64,000 nucleotides of DNA from Cytobacillus oceanisediminis. Lineage in GTDB: Bacteria > Bacillota > Bacilli > Bacillales > Cytobacillaceae. Both the position numbers and the translations under genes were made by a program. Shown here piece after piece: positions 1 to 8,333 of the stretch. The DNA is taken from assembly GCF_003182355.1 (NCBI RefSeq), contig NZ_QGTW01000013.1, positions 118,570 through 182,569 of the forward strand. Direction: 5' to 3'. The notes under the pieces are model-generated. The model searched no databases and was not told the origin of the DNA. It saw nothing but the letters and a program-made list of their open reading frames with translations. Position 1 is the first letter of the stretch; each line of letters opens with the position of its first letter.

Positions 1-231
1 TATATGGCAGACTTAATGCCTAAAAATTTATTGCCGACTGGGAATTTGCTTTGCGGGGTCGCTTTTAGTGTTGGAAGCCTAATTGGCCCTTATATCGGCG
101 GACTTTTTATTCAATTCTTTAAATCAGTCAGCTTTTTTAACATTATTAGCATTATGCTTTTGCTAATCTTCCTTGCAGTTACATTATTCGGAAATAAACA
201 GCCGGCTTTTGAAAAAAGCCAGTCATTTTAA
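1..231 (+). CDS. MFS transporter, C-terminal fragment (cut by window start)
   Basis: The open frame runs in from the left edge, so only about the last 76 residues are seen. They hold two hydrophobic segments: one with the small-residue pattern VGSLIGPYIGG that is usual in transmembrane helix 11 of major facilitator proteins, and a final helix rich in I, L and F before a short polar tail. This pattern supports a proton-driven efflux or uptake permease of the MFS; the substrate cannot be told from this fragment. The first ATG, at 4, is internal and not the real start. A terminator follows directly. Confidence 0.7.
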   Translation, partial: YMADLMPKNLLPTGNLLCGVAFSVGSLIGPYIGGLFIQFFKSVSFFNIISIMLLLIFLAVTLFGNKQPAFEKSQSF

Positions 232-260
232 GGGGATCTGTATGGAGATCCTCTTTTTTG
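231..260 (+). terminator. Rho-independent terminator of the MFS gene
   Basis: A nine-pair stem AGGGGATCT / AGATCCTCT (one G-T pair) with a short loop is followed by a T-run. It begins on the last base of the stop codon. Confidence 0.8.
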
Positions 261-493
261 TGGAGTTTGACGGCTTATCAGGAGGAATTTTTCGCTGCAG
301 ATGCTCGTTGACATGTTAATTTGAGCTTTGGCCATTTTATATGCAAGTTTTTCATTTGAATCATCTTCATTTAATGGCAAGTTTTAAAATATTTTTGCAC
401 ACACCAGATATACACAAAATCCTCATGTTAGCGATAATAGTTCATTTGTAACATTTATCCTCTCCTTCCGTCTAATGGAATGAGGTGAATGGG

Positions 494-1312
494 ATGAAGT
501 ATATTACGGCATTTTTATTATCTTCTTTTTTACTGGCTGGCTGCTCACCGGCCAATGGCGTTAACCCATCTGCAGACAACTATGATCCACAACCAAAAGA
601 TGTAATTGATTCTCATGGAAGCATTGAACATTTAGAAGAACTTGATCGATTTATTGAACAAGTTGACAAGCAGAAAAAGGCTAAAGTGCGCATTGTCCAA
701 TATACAATTGAAGGGGAGCCCATTCTGACAGACTTGGATTATAATAGGGAAATCATTCAATATCAACACGACACGACCAGAGACCAATACGGCTCTGGCA
801 GCATAACTAAAAAAACTTGCCAAAATATCGCCAAAACAGAAACCAATACAGAAACATACTATAATCTCAGCTGCAGCGGGATCCAGGAGGAAATCATTTA
901 TGTAGAGCATGACAGCACCGCTCAGGACCGCTTTGAGTTCCACTTGAAGTATGGCGTTGGCAAAAAGAACGAAATCAATACAAAAAATCAGGAGCTTGTA
1001 AAGGATCTGCAAAATGGGGAAATGGTGACTGTCAGCGATTTTCAGTTTTCTGAAGAAGAGTTAAACAGAATATACAAAGCAATGATTTTTGCAAACTATT
1101 TGAGTGAAGTAAATTTATCAGACTCCTGTAATCAAAAACCATATGAAAGCTACGAACTAACCGTCTGGATAAATAGCGGGGAACGTCATTTTGAATGGAC
1201 CGAATGCGACAAAAGCCCGGATGGCAAAAAAATGTCGGCTATGAAAGACCAAGTCCTTGAAATCCTTAAGCAAAATGAAACCTACAAAGCGCTCCCCCTC
1301 TCTAAAGGGTAA
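494..1312 (+). CDS. DUF4362-type lipoprotein
   Basis: A 272-residue secreted lipoprotein. Its short basic N-terminus is followed by a hydrophobic stretch and the lipobox LLAGC, so the mature protein should be lipid-anchored at that cysteine on the outer face of the membrane. The part around DVIDSHGSIEHLEEL and KVRIVQYTIEGEPILTDL resembles the Bacillus DUF4362 family, whose function is unknown. A GTG lies at 485, but the GAGGTG before the ATG at 494 fits a ribosome-binding site, so I use 494. It stands alone: a terminator lies upstream and a probable one downstream. Two cysteines in the middle (in TCQN and LSCSG) could form a disulphide. Confidence 0.75.
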   Translation: MKYITAFLLSSFLLAGCSPANGVNPSADNYDPQPKDVIDSHGSIEHLEELDRFIEQVDKQKKAKVRIVQYTIEGEPILTDLDYNREIIQYQHDTTRDQYGSGSITKKTCQNIAKTETNTETYYNLSCSGIQEEIIYVEHDSTAQDRFEFHLKYGVGKKNEINTKNQELVKDLQNGEMVTVSDFQFSEEELNRIYKAMIFANYLSEVNLSDSCNQKPYESYELTVWINSGERHFEWTECDKSPDGKKMSAMKDQVLEILKQNETYKALPLSKG

Positions 1313-1452
1313 TGAATAAAAATCAAGCATTTGTCACAATTCTAATGGACTGTTTACCTTTTCAATTCATAGGTTATATAGTAAAATAAAGATAAATAGA
1401 ATACAATATTTGCATAATGCTAATTGCATTATCTCATATGACCGGTTTTACT

Positions 1453-1490
1453 GCTGTCACCTCCATGGTGGCAGCTTTCGTCGTTTTTTA
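1453..1490 (+). terminator. Probable terminator between the lipoprotein gene and pfeT
   Basis: GCTGTCACC and GGTGGCAGC form a nine-pair stem (one G-U) with a five-base loop, followed by a T-rich tract. It lies 140 bases after the lipoprotein stop codon. Confidence 0.55.
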
Positions 1491-1508
1491 GGGGTATTGA
1501 ATGTGATT

Positions 1509-1546
1509 ATTCTTCTCAATAAGGTGATTGAGAAGAATCATTATAC
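1509..1546 (+). promoter_or_regulatory. Inverted repeat and PerR-box-like site before pfeT
   Basis: ATTCTTCTCAAT (1509-1520) and ATTGAGAAGAAT (1527-1538) form a perfect 12-base inverted repeat with a six-base gap. The segment 1532-1546, GAAGAATCATTATAC, matches the PerR box TTATAATNATTATAA at 10 of 14 fixed positions, six of seven in the right half. B. subtilis pfeT belongs to the PerR regulon, so peroxide/iron control is plausible. Binding itself is inference. Confidence 0.45.
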
Positions 1547-1605
1547 AGACAACCGGAGAAAAATTGGAATTTATATAAACACAACTCATTTTAGGAGGAG
1601 AAACC

Positions 1606-3528
1606 ATGAGTATGGAAGCAAAGGCTTTACTAAAAAGCAGCAATACACCTGATGAAAATTTCTTGGAAAAAATAAAACCCCATGCCGAACTAATTGCAGC
1701 TCTTTTCAGCGGTGTACTAATCCTTGCAGGCTGGCTATTGGACCGCAGCGACCTGACAACTGCATCCATTTTCACCTATTTGATGGCCTTTATCATTGGC
1801 GGTTTTGCCAAGGCGAAAGAAGGCATCGAGGAAACGATTGAGAATAAAGAACTGAATGTTGAAATGCTGATGATATTTGCAGCAATTGGATCAGCTATTA
1901 TCGGCTACTGGACAGAAGGTGCCATTTTAATTTTCATTTTCGCGGTTAGTGGCGCTTTGGAAACGTACACAATGAATAAAAGCCACAAGGAAATTTCATC
2001 TCTTATGGAATTGCAGCCGGAAGAGGCGTTAAGAATTACTGGCGGAACCGAGGAACGCGTCCATGTTTCAGAGCTGGCCATTGGGGATCAGATTTTGGTT
2101 AAGCCCGGTGAAAGGGTTCCGTCTGATGGAACAATTGTAAAGGGGTATTCTTCCCTGGATGAAGCTGCCATTACCGGGGAATCACTCCCTGTTTCCAAGA
2201 CTGCTGACGAGCCGGTATTTGCGGGTACAGTTAACTTGAACGGTTCGATTACAGTTGAAATAACCAAACCGAATAATGAAACGCTTTTTCAAAAAATCAT
2301 TGAGCTTGTACAATCTGCACAGAGTGAGAAGTCTCCTTCCCAGCTTTTTATTGAAAAGTTTGAGGGCACATACGTAAAAATTGTTTTGGCCGTTGTTGTA
2401 CTAATGATGTTTGTACCTCATTTCCTTTTAGGATGGAGCTGGACAGAGACCTTTTACAGGGCAATGATCCTGCTGGTAGTTGCTTCGCCATGTGCCCTTG
2501 TCGCATCCATCATGCCGGCAACTTTATCGGCAATTTCAAATGGTGCCAGGCACGGAATCCTTTTTAAAGGCGGCGTGCATCTCGAAAACTTAAGCCACCT
2601 AAAAGCGATTGCTTTTGATAAAACCGGGACTCTGACAAAAGGGAAGCCGGAAGTAACAGATGTCGTGGTCAAACAGGGCCTTGCTAAAGATGATATGCTG
2701 CTGAAGGCAGCTTCCATTGAAAGCCACTCCAACCACCCTCTTGCGAATGCAATTGTCAAATATGCCAAAGAAAATCTTTCCGTACCGCTTGTTCACCCGG
2801 AAAGCATTGAAGATGTAACTGGCTTTGGCGTCAAGGCCACTGTTGGTCATGATGAATGGAAAATAGGCAAGGCAGCCTTTGTTGGAAAAACGGAAGCGAA
2901 GGCATTTGCAGACGGTGCTGCAGACCGAATGGCAAGCGAGGGGAAAACAGTCGTTTTTATTCAAGTAAATGATGAAGTTGTAGGCCTTATCTCCTTGAAG
3001 GATGTGGTCCGCGATGAAACAAAGCAGGCCCTTGACCAGCTTAAAAAGCAGGGCATTTACACCATTATGCTGACAGGGGACAGCCAAACAACTGCTACAG
3101 CCATTGCCAGTGAAAGCCATGTAAATGATCATATCGCTGAATGTCTACCTGAAAATAAAGTTGAGCATCTTAAAAAACTGAAGGAAAAGTACATTAATGT
3201 AGCAATGGTCGGAGATGGAATTAACGATGCCCCTGCCCTGGCAACTGCCAATGTAGGGATTGCCATGGGTGAAGGAACCGATGTTGCATTGGAAACTGCT
3301 GATGTTGTTCTAATGAAAAATGATCTGCCTAAAATTGCGGAGGCCATTGACCTATCACGCCGCATGAATCGAATTATAAAGCAAAATGTCATCTTTTCCA
3401 TTACCGTCATCATGTTTTTGATTGCATCCAATTTCCTGCAGATTCTTGATTTGCCTTATGGTGTTATCGGACACGAAGGATCCACAATATTGGTTATTTT
3501 AAACAGCTTGAGACTGTTAAGGTCATAA
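1606..3528 (+). CDS. pfeT: P1B-4 type metal-efflux ATPase (PfeT/ZosA-like)
   Basis: This 640-residue membrane pump belongs to the heavy-metal P-type ATPases. Visible motifs are TGES of the actuator domain, the membrane metal site SPC (residues 294-296), the phosphorylated aspartate in DKTGT (Asp338), MLTGD, and GDGINDAP of the nucleotide domain. The last helix has HEGST (His623). SPC plus HEG[GS]T marks subgroup P1B-4, and there is no N-terminal metal-binding domain. The closest known protein is B. subtilis PfeT (formerly ZosA/YkvW), a ferrous-iron exporter that protects against iron overload. Start: AGGAGG lies just before the ATG. It is a single-gene unit with an operator-like repeat upstream and a strong terminator downstream. 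Confidence 0.85.
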   Translation: MSMEAKALLKSSNTPDENFLEKIKPHAELIAALFSGVLILAGWLLDRSDLTTASIFTYLMAFIIGGFAKAKEGIEETIENKELNVEMLMIFAAIGSAIIGYWTEGAILIFIFAVSGALETYTMNKSHKEISSLMELQPEEALRITGGTEERVHVSELAIGDQILVKPGERVPSDGTIVKGYSSLDEAAITGESLPVSKTADEPVFAGTVNLNGSITVEITKPNNETLFQKIIELVQSAQSEKSPSQLFIEKFEGTYVKIVLAVVVLMMFVPHFLLGWSWTETFYRAMILLVVASPCALVASIMPATLSAISNGARHGILFKGGVHLENLSHLKAIAFDKTGTLTKGKPEVTDVVVKQGLAKDDMLLKAASIESHSNHPLANAIVKYAKENLSVPLVHPESIEDVTGFGVKATVGHDEWKIGKAAFVGKTEAKAFADGAADRMASEGKTVVFIQVNDEVVGLISLKDVVRDETKQALDQLKKQGIYTIMLTGDSQTTATAIASESHVNDHIAECLPENKVEHLKKLKEKYINVAMVGDGINDAPALATANVGIAMGEGTDVALETADVVLMKNDLPKIAEAIDLSRRMNRIIKQNVIFSITVIMFLIASNFLQILDLPYGVIGHEGSTILVILNSLRLLRS

Positions 3529-3530
3529 GA

Positions 3531-3565
3531 AAAAGCCTGGGAACTCAAACTCCCAGGCTTTTTTG
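3531..3565. terminator. Strong terminator after pfeT, probably bidirectional
   Basis: AAAAAGCCTGGGA and TCCCAGGCTTTTTT form a near-perfect stem with A-run and T-run on both sides, so it can stop pfeT transcripts and those of the small gene on the other strand. Confidence 0.9.
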
Positions 3566-3602
3566 AAGTTGGACAGTACTTATACAAGTACCTATTTGCT
3601 TA

Positions 3603-3707
3603 TTAATGATAACCGTTTTGCCCGTTAGCAGAACCGGATGTTTTTTGTTTTGGTTTATTCTTCCCTTTTTGCTTCGTGCCGCCGTCTTTTTTCGTATGTT
3701 TTGTCAT
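3603..3707 (-). CDS. 34-residue lysine-rich small protein
   Basis: This is a short frame starting ATG ACA AAA CAT and ending in GYH. AGGAGGG lies four bases before the ATG, an excellent ribosome-binding site, and a bidirectional terminator lies downstream. The product is strongly basic (about one third Lys), with Gly, Gln and Asn and no hydrophobic segment. Composition and size recall the minor small acid-soluble spore proteins of Bacillus (such as SspM, SspP or SspN), but I cannot assign it to one of them. A nucleic-acid-binding or spore-core role is only a guess. Confidence 0.6.
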   Translation of the reverse strand: MTKHTKKDGGTKQKGKNKPKQKTSGSANGQNGYH

Positions 3708-3793
3708 GATAAGCCCTCCTTAAAAGATGAATTCCCCCATCTATATTGTGTAACTATAGACGCTTTTTTAAGAAGGAAACTGCAGGAATTTTT

Positions 3794-4618
3794 TCAGCAA
3801 TCTTCTTTTTTGAATTTAGTATTGATGGCATTGATTTCCCCGCCGAGAATGATGATAATTCCCGATATGTAAAACCAGATCATCAGGACAATGATGGCCC
3901 CTATGCTACCGTAAGTAGCGGAAAAATTGCCAAAACTGCTGACATAGTAGGAAAAAGCAAGCGAAGACAGCACCCAGCCAACTGTGGCAAAAAGCGCTCC
4001 CGGCACCGCGCTTATACAGGTCAGCTTTTTATTGGGCGCAATCCAATAAAGGCCAGTAAACACAATAAAAAGGATGATTGGACTGACCAGCCAGCGCAGC
4101 ATATTCCATATTGCCAGGAATTGGCCGGATAACCCAAATTCTGAAAATAAAAACAGTCCGATTTGCTTGCCGAATACAGGCAGAAGCAAAGCCAGCACAA
4201 ACACAAAAATCATGGCAAAGGTCAGCAATATGGCCATTCCTCTTGCAATTAGAAACGGGCGGCTTTCTTTTACGTCATATGCCTTATTAAAAGCCCTTAC
4301 TACCGCATTAATGCCATTGGAAGCAGACCAAATGGTTGCGATGATCCCAAAGGAAAGCAATTTTCCATTTTTCTGCGTAATTTCATAGATATTTGTTTCA
4401 ATCAGCTTCATCGTTTCGCCCGGGGCAAAATCCCGAATAACATTTAATATGTCTTCTGTTGTAATCGGCAAATACGGAAGCAATGTCACTAAAAATATTA
4501 ATAAAGGAAAGAGAGAGAGAAGGAAAAAATAAGCCAATTGGGCGGCAAGACCCAGCACATCATCTTCCTCTATTCTCCTCCATAAGTTTGGAATCAGAGT
4601 CGAAAAAGCTCGTCCCAT
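3794..4618 (-). CDS. yfkH: YihY/BrkB family membrane protein (YfkH-like)
   Basis: This 274-residue integral membrane protein has about six hydrophobic segments and a cytoplasmic N-terminus. AAQLAYFFLLSLFPLLIFL near the start and the closing ILGGEINA are typical of the YihY/BrkB family, once wrongly called ribonuclease BN; the real function is unknown. The frame extends upstream to 4663, but GAGGTG five bases before the ATG at 4618 gives the better start and leaves a short gap to the gene before it. It shares the minus strand with the YtxH gene (20 bases apart), so the two are probably cotranscribed. It belongs to a yfk-like cluster. Confidence 0.8.
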   Translation of the reverse strand: MGRAFSTLIPNLWRRIEEDDVLGLAAQLAYFFLLSLFPLLIFLVTLLPYLPITTEDILNVIRDFAPGETMKLIETNIYEITQKNGKLLSFGIIATIWSASNGINAVVRAFNKAYDVKESRPFLIARGMAILLTFAMIFVFVLALLLPVFGKQIGLFLFSEFGLSGQFLAIWNMLRWLVSPIILFIVFTGLYWIAPNKKLTCISAVPGALFATVGWVLSSLAFSYYVSSFGNFSATYGSIGAIIVLMIWFYISGIIIILGGEINAINTKFKKEDC

Positions 4619-4637
4619 TCCAACACCTCGCTTGAGT

Positions 4638-5018
4638 TTAATGCGGAGCCCGAACCGTCTCACCAGCAGATTCCTGTGGCGTTCCGCTTGATCCCTTCGG
4701 CTTTATATCGCTAAATGCCTGTTTGGTATTTTGGACGATTTCTGTTACTTCTGGAGCCATCTCCTTTAACTCCTCAACAGTCCCAGTAATAAAAGCCACA
4801 TCCTCACTCACTTGCTCAATTGCTGTCTTGACTTTATTCGATACTTCCTTCACCTGGGTAACGGCTTCATTTGGATGCTTTAAATAATAACCTACATCAC
4901 TGGACGTTTTTTTGCAGTTATAGACAACGGTTTCTCTTGTTGTCTTATCCAGCATGCTCAATGCTCCTCCTGCAAGTGCCCCATAAAATACACCTTTCCA
5001 AAACAATGATTTCCCCAT
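4638..5018 (-). CDS. YtxH domain protein
   Basis: This 126-residue protein has one N-terminal membrane-spanning or membrane-associated segment (FYGALAGGALSML) followed by a long helical, coiled-coil-like region of charged residues (TQVKEVSNKVKTAIEQV) and a polar tail. That layout matches the YtxH family of general-stress-related Bacillus proteins of unknown function. AAGGAG lies eight bases before the ATG. It is first in a likely two-gene unit with the YihY-type gene. I see no sigma-B promoter; a TATAAT lies about 30 bases upstream. Confidence 0.75.
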   Translation of the reverse strand: MGKSLFWKGVFYGALAGGALSMLDKTTRETVVYNCKKTSSDVGYYLKHPNEAVTQVKEVSNKVKTAIEQVSEDVAFITGTVEELKEMAPEVTEIVQNTKQAFSDIKPKGSSGTPQESAGETVRAPH

Positions 5019-5224
5019 ATTTTATTTCTCCTTTGGCAAATTTATTATATGAAAATTTAATTCATTTTTTCCCTTTTTTTAAAATAACGAAACCTTTCTG
5101 TTCCGCATATTGGTATCGTTTGTATTATGTACAATCCGTCTCTCCTATATTTTCTACTAATTTCCATTGCAGATGCAACCCTTAATTCAGTTGACATTTT
5201 TTTAAGAACATGGAAAGATGAAAA

Positions 5225-5451
5225 GAAAAGCGGAAGGCGCCCGCTTAAGGACGCAGACTAAAAACGCCACGTCCTGTGGCAACGTCTGCATGACCCGCAT
5301 CCTGCGGGCCTCAAGCATAAGACGAGCCCTGTAAGAAAGTGTTCTTTCTTCTGAAAGGGATTGGCTTATGTTTCGAGTCCCTTGGAGCCGAAACTAGACA
5401 AACTTATGACCTCGAGCCGATGGCGCCTGTAGCTAGACAATTGAAAAGCGG
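5225..5451. repeat. Structured intergenic repeat bounded by GAAAAGCGG
   Basis: This segment is framed by direct copies of GAAAAGCGG (5225-5233 and 5443-5451) and by GGCGCC near both ends. Inside are several hairpin pairs: CCAC/GTGG, CCCGCA/TGCGGG, CATAAG/CTTATG and AGAAAG/CTTTCT. The phrase CTAGACAA occurs twice near the right end. Elements with GAAAAGCGGA...GCGCC...AGCTAGACA are common between genes in Bacillaceae genomes. It fills most of the 493-base gap between the YtxH gene and yfkK; no coding frame is supported. Confidence 0.6.
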
Positions 5452-5511
5452 AGACCCGTGACCTTACAGTTACTGCTTCTTCAAATACATAACAATGAGA
5501 GGATGTCCGGC

Positions 5512-5742
5512 ATGAATAATTTATCGGAAAAATCGGTTGAAAATGTTGAGTTCATGATTGAAGCAATTAAAGAAAAGTTAAAGGTTCTAAATCTAGGGGC
5601 TATCAAGCCATCCCATTTTGATGAGGAAATGTATGAAGAATTAAAAGACATCTACGATCTTGTTATGAAAAAAGATTCCTTCAGCCCAAATGAAATGCAG
5701 GCATTGGTAGAAGAGCTCGGCAATCTTAGAAAAAATAAATAA
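5512..5742 (+). CDS. yfkK: DUF1128 family protein (YfkK)
   Basis: This 76-residue soluble, mostly helical, acidic protein has the family core [19 protein letters not shown] and [19 protein letters not shown], which matches B. subtilis YfkK along its length. The function is unknown. The frame extends upstream to a GTG at 5458 and has an ATG at 5503, but AGAGG nine bases before the ATG at 5512 and the usual family length favour 5512. A perfect terminator follows. The repeat element just upstream separates it from the YtxH gene. Confidence 0.85.
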   Translation: MNNLSEKSVENVEFMIEAIKEKLKVLNLGAIKPSHFDEEMYEELKDIYDLVMKKDSFSPNEMQALVEELGNLRKNK

Positions 5743-5746
5743 ATTG

Positions 5747-5774
5747 AAAGCAGCCAGTTTTGGCTGCTTTTTTA
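5747..5774 (+). terminator. Terminator of yfkK
   Basis: AAGCAGCCA and TGGCTGCTT form a stem with a short loop, followed by six T. The facing minus-strand gene ends eight bases later. Confidence 0.85.
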
Positions 5775-5781
5775 CTGGATG

Positions 5782-6774
5782 CTAATAAAGTCCTTCTCCC
5801 TCAATGATCCCCGATATCAATAAAGTATGGTGTTCAGCCAATGAAATCTCCACGCCTGTATCCAAATATCGGATAAATGGACGCTGCAGGCTCTTAAGGA
5901 TTTTCGTTACAATTGCTTTCCTGCCATTATTTAAAAGAACCTTGCTCCCAGGGATATAGGATGGAACTTCCTGGACAAACTGTTTAACCAACTCAATGGT
6001 AAATACCGTGCCGCTTTTCGCCATCATGTATTCCATTGCTTCATGAGGAGGCATTCCATCTTTGGAAATTAAATTATCATACATATTGGAAATTCCGCAA
6101 ATTTGAGCAAATTCATGGATTTGGCTGCCCTCCAACCCCCGGGGACTGCCGCTTCCATCTGCATGCTCATGATGCTGATAAGACATATGGGCTGAAAGAA
6201 GACTGATTTCACGTCTTTTTCGAAGAAACTCAAATCCTTCCTTGGCATGGTCTTCTCCGTTTTCTGCGATTGCTTTTCCGATATCATGAAGCAGGGCACC
6301 TACAGCAAGATCCCGAATTTGCCTCTGCGAAACCTGTCTTTTTTTCGCAAGCTTTAGAGACAGCAAAGCCGTGTTGACCGCATGGGCAAAGTCCCTTAGT
6401 TCCTCAGCCAGCGTCGAAGCAGGAACCAGGACAATCGCTTTGCGCCTTCCAACTTCTTCTGCAAGCTTCAAGGCCAGCTTCTGCACTTCGCGGACCGGAA
6501 ACTCCTCCTTATTTGCCGCAGCCTGGAAAGCTCTCTGCACCGTTTCAATTGCATCGATCCATGTTGGAAAGTCAACCATTTCATCTATTGTGATTCCGGA
6601 AGACTCAGCATCTTCCACAAATAAATACCGGATATCCATTTCCTTCAGCCTGCCCAAATATACCGGGTGGATCGAACGGCCTGCAGCAAGGAGGACACGC
6701 CTCTGCTTGTCATAAATCGGCTTGGCCAGCTGCATTAAATTATGATTGTATTCATCTATGCTAATCAGTCTCAT
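5782..6774 (-). CDS. HD-GYP domain protein (possible cyclic-di-GMP phosphodiesterase)
   Basis: This 330-residue soluble protein has an N-terminal region of about 120 residues of unknown fold. An HD-GYP domain follows with HDIGK (metal ligands), a second histidine site SYQHHEHADGSGSPRGL, and the signature region ending FAQICGISNMYD. The GYP motif itself reads SGSPRG, so the protein is a divergent member whose activity on cyclic-di-GMP is uncertain. A C-terminal segment of about 80 residues follows. The ATG at 6789 lies within the ribosome-binding site GGAGGTGG; the ATG at 6774 is the likely start. Cyclic-di-GMP turnover would link to motility genes, such as motAB in this window, but no operon connects them. 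Confidence 0.75.
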   Translation of the reverse strand: MRLISIDEYNHNLMQLAKPIYDKQRRVLLAAGRSIHPVYLGRLKEMDIRYLFVEDAESSGITIDEMVDFPTWIDAIETVQRAFQAAANKEEFPVREVQKLALKLAEEVGRRKAIVLVPASTLAEELRDFAHAVNTALLSLKLAKKRQVSQRQIRDLAVGALLHDIGKAIAENGEDHAKEGFEFLRKRREISLLSAHMSYQHHEHADGSGSPRGLEGSQIHEFAQICGISNMYDNLISKDGMPPHEAMEYMMAKSGTVFTIELVKQFVQEVPSYIPGSKVLLNNGRKAIVTKILKSLQRPFIRYLDTGVEISLAEHHTLLISGIIEGEGLY

Positions 6775-6885
6775 TTTCACCACCTCCATTTTCCTTAAGT
6801 ATACAAATACAAGGATAAGCTGTCATTTGATTTTCAGGATAATTTACTGAAAACACCGAAATATATTCTTGTTTACCCAATCACT

Positions 6886-6919
6886 AAAAACCCCCTGCCA
6901 CTTTCGGCAGAGGGTTTTG
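6886..6919. terminator. Terminator after yfkM
   Basis: CCCCTGCC and GGCAGAGG pair around ACTTTC, with an A-run on the left that becomes the U-tract of minus-strand transcripts. Confidence 0.8.
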
Positions 6920-6929
6920 AAAATTTAAG

Positions 6930-7442
6930 CTATAATAATTTAAGCGCTTCGCGGGTAAAGGCAGGGATATCGTCCGGCTGGCGGCTTGTGACCAGCTGGT
7001 TCTGGCAAACGACTACTTCTGTGTCCTGATAGTTTGCGCCGGCGTATTCCATATCGACTTTAATGGACTTGTAACCTGTAGCGTCGCGGCCTTCAAGCGT
7101 CTTTGCTGTAAGGAGCAGCTGCGGCCCGTGACAGATGGCAAAAACCGGCTTCTTATCGTCCATGAACGATTTAGCAAACTGTACGAAACGGTCATCTGCA
7201 CGAAGCTGGTCTGGTGAGAACCCGCCTGGCAGGAATAACGCATCAAAGTCCTGCGGGTTTACGTTATCGATGCTCTCATCGATTTCGACAGCTGCTTCTC
7301 CTTGCTTCCCTTTTACAGTTTTCCCCTTTTTCTTCTCAATCGTTACCACTTCATGGCCTGCTTCTTTAAATGATTGGGCAGGCTCTGTATATTCTGCATC
7401 TTCAAACATATTCGTCATTAAGCAAGCGATTTTTTTACTCAT
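6930..7442 (-). CDS. yfkM: DJ-1/PfpI family protein, general stress protein 18 type
   Basis: This 170-residue cytoplasmic protein of the type-1 glutamine amidotransferase-like DJ-1/PfpI superfamily has the nucleophile elbow AICHGPQ (Cys near residue 105) and the GGFSPDQL loop. Family members act as deglycases, proteases or oxidative-stress proteins, and which applies here is unknown. B. subtilis YfkM is a sigma-B general stress protein. Upstream here is GTTTAA, 13 bases, GGGAAA, a fair sigma-B promoter, which supports the same control. The gene is single, with AGGAGAGG seven bases before the ATG and its own terminator. Confidence 0.85.
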   Translation of the reverse strand: MSKKIACLMTNMFEDAEYTEPAQSFKEAGHEVVTIEKKKGKTVKGKQGEAAVEIDESIDNVNPQDFDALFLPGGFSPDQLRADDRFVQFAKSFMDDKKPVFAICHGPQLLLTAKTLEGRDATGYKSIKVDMEYAGANYQDTEVVVCQNQLVTSRQPDDIPAFTREALKLL

Positions 7443-7483
7443 AGGTAATCCTCTCCTTTGAAAAAAATCTTCACATAAGGAGA

Positions 7484-7508
7484 TTTCCCTTATCGGACGG
7501 GCTTAAAC
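7484..7508 (-). promoter_or_regulatory. Candidate sigma-B promoter of yfkM
   Basis: On the minus strand GTTTAA (7508-7503), a 13-base spacer and GGGAAA (7489-7484) resemble the sigma-B consensus GTTTAA-N12-15-GGGTAT. The -10 box ends about 40 bases before the start codon. Confidence 0.55.
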
Positions 7509-7535
7509 GTTAGATTGCATATTTCAGGAGAAGTT

Positions 7536-8261
7536 TTAAAACACCTGGCTGTCCATTCTTCTCGCAAAATCAACAAACCTGAATTTGTCCGGCCTATGCC
7601 TGGATTCCGTGTATTGGAAGAGTGTTGCGTCATCAAAATAAATATAATTTTTCACAACGACAATCGCATGGAAGCCTTCCATATCCAGGAGCTTCCGATC
7701 CTCTGCAGTCGGTTCCTCCACTGTAAATTCCTTTTTTGCAAAACTGATTTTTTTCCCTAACTCTCCTTCAATATAGGCAAAGATAGAGCTTTGGCATACT
7801 TCCTCAGTTAAGCGGGGCACATATTTTTCAATTAAAAAATCTTTGTCCAATATGATTCTTTCATCTTCTATTTTTCTGACACGGAAGACTTTCCACACTT
7901 TTTCACTTTTTTCAATTTGAAGATGATTCATCGTCTCAGAATCTGGCTGAGTTAAGGAAAAACTGTCTACAATCGTTTCTGCCCGCTGGCCCATTTTTCC
8001 GGCAAGCTCCTTAAAGCTGACCAGGCCCGAAATGGGGAACTGCAGCTTTTTTAAATCAAGAACCATCGAGCCTTTGCCGCGGATTTTCTGGATATATCCG
8101 TTTTGGGCAAGCAAATTCAAAGCCTTGCGAATGGTTTCCCTTGAAGTTGAATACATCTCAGTCAATTCATTCTCTGAAGGCAGAATGGATCTGGCGGGAT
8201 ACTTGCCCTCCTGAATATGCTGGGCAAGTTCCTCATAAATTACCAAGTATTTATTTCTCAT
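7536..8261 (-). CDS. treR: Trehalose operon repressor TreR (GntR family)
   Basis: This 241-residue regulator has an N-terminal winged helix of the GntR/HutC type (SENELTEMYSTSRETIRKAL, wing IRGKGSMV) and a C-terminal UTRA effector domain ending FQYTESRHRPDKFRFVDFARR. It aligns closely with B. subtilis TreR, which senses trehalose-6-phosphate. In B. subtilis treR follows treP (trehalose PTS enzyme) and treA (phospho-trehalase); neither gene is here, and the next upstream gene is a methyltransferase. The repressor is therefore an orphan in this window. The ATG at 8261 follows GGTGAT; a GTG at 8270 is possible but lies in that site. Confidence 0.85.
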   Translation of the reverse strand: MRNKYLVIYEELAQHIQEGKYPARSILPSENELTEMYSTSRETIRKALNLLAQNGYIQKIRGKGSMVLDLKKLQFPISGLVSFKELAGKMGQRAETIVDSFSLTQPDSETMNHLQIEKSEKVWKVFRVRKIEDERIILDKDFLIEKYVPRLTEEVCQSSIFAYIEGELGKKISFAKKEFTVEEPTAEDRKLLDMEGFHAIVVVKNYIYFDDATLFQYTESRHRPDKFRFVDFARRMDSQVF

Positions 8262-8333
8262 TTTTATCACCGTTTAGTCCAGTTTTATCCCCATTCTACC
8301 ATTTTTTCAGAACTGTATCCTGTAGACCTTCAT

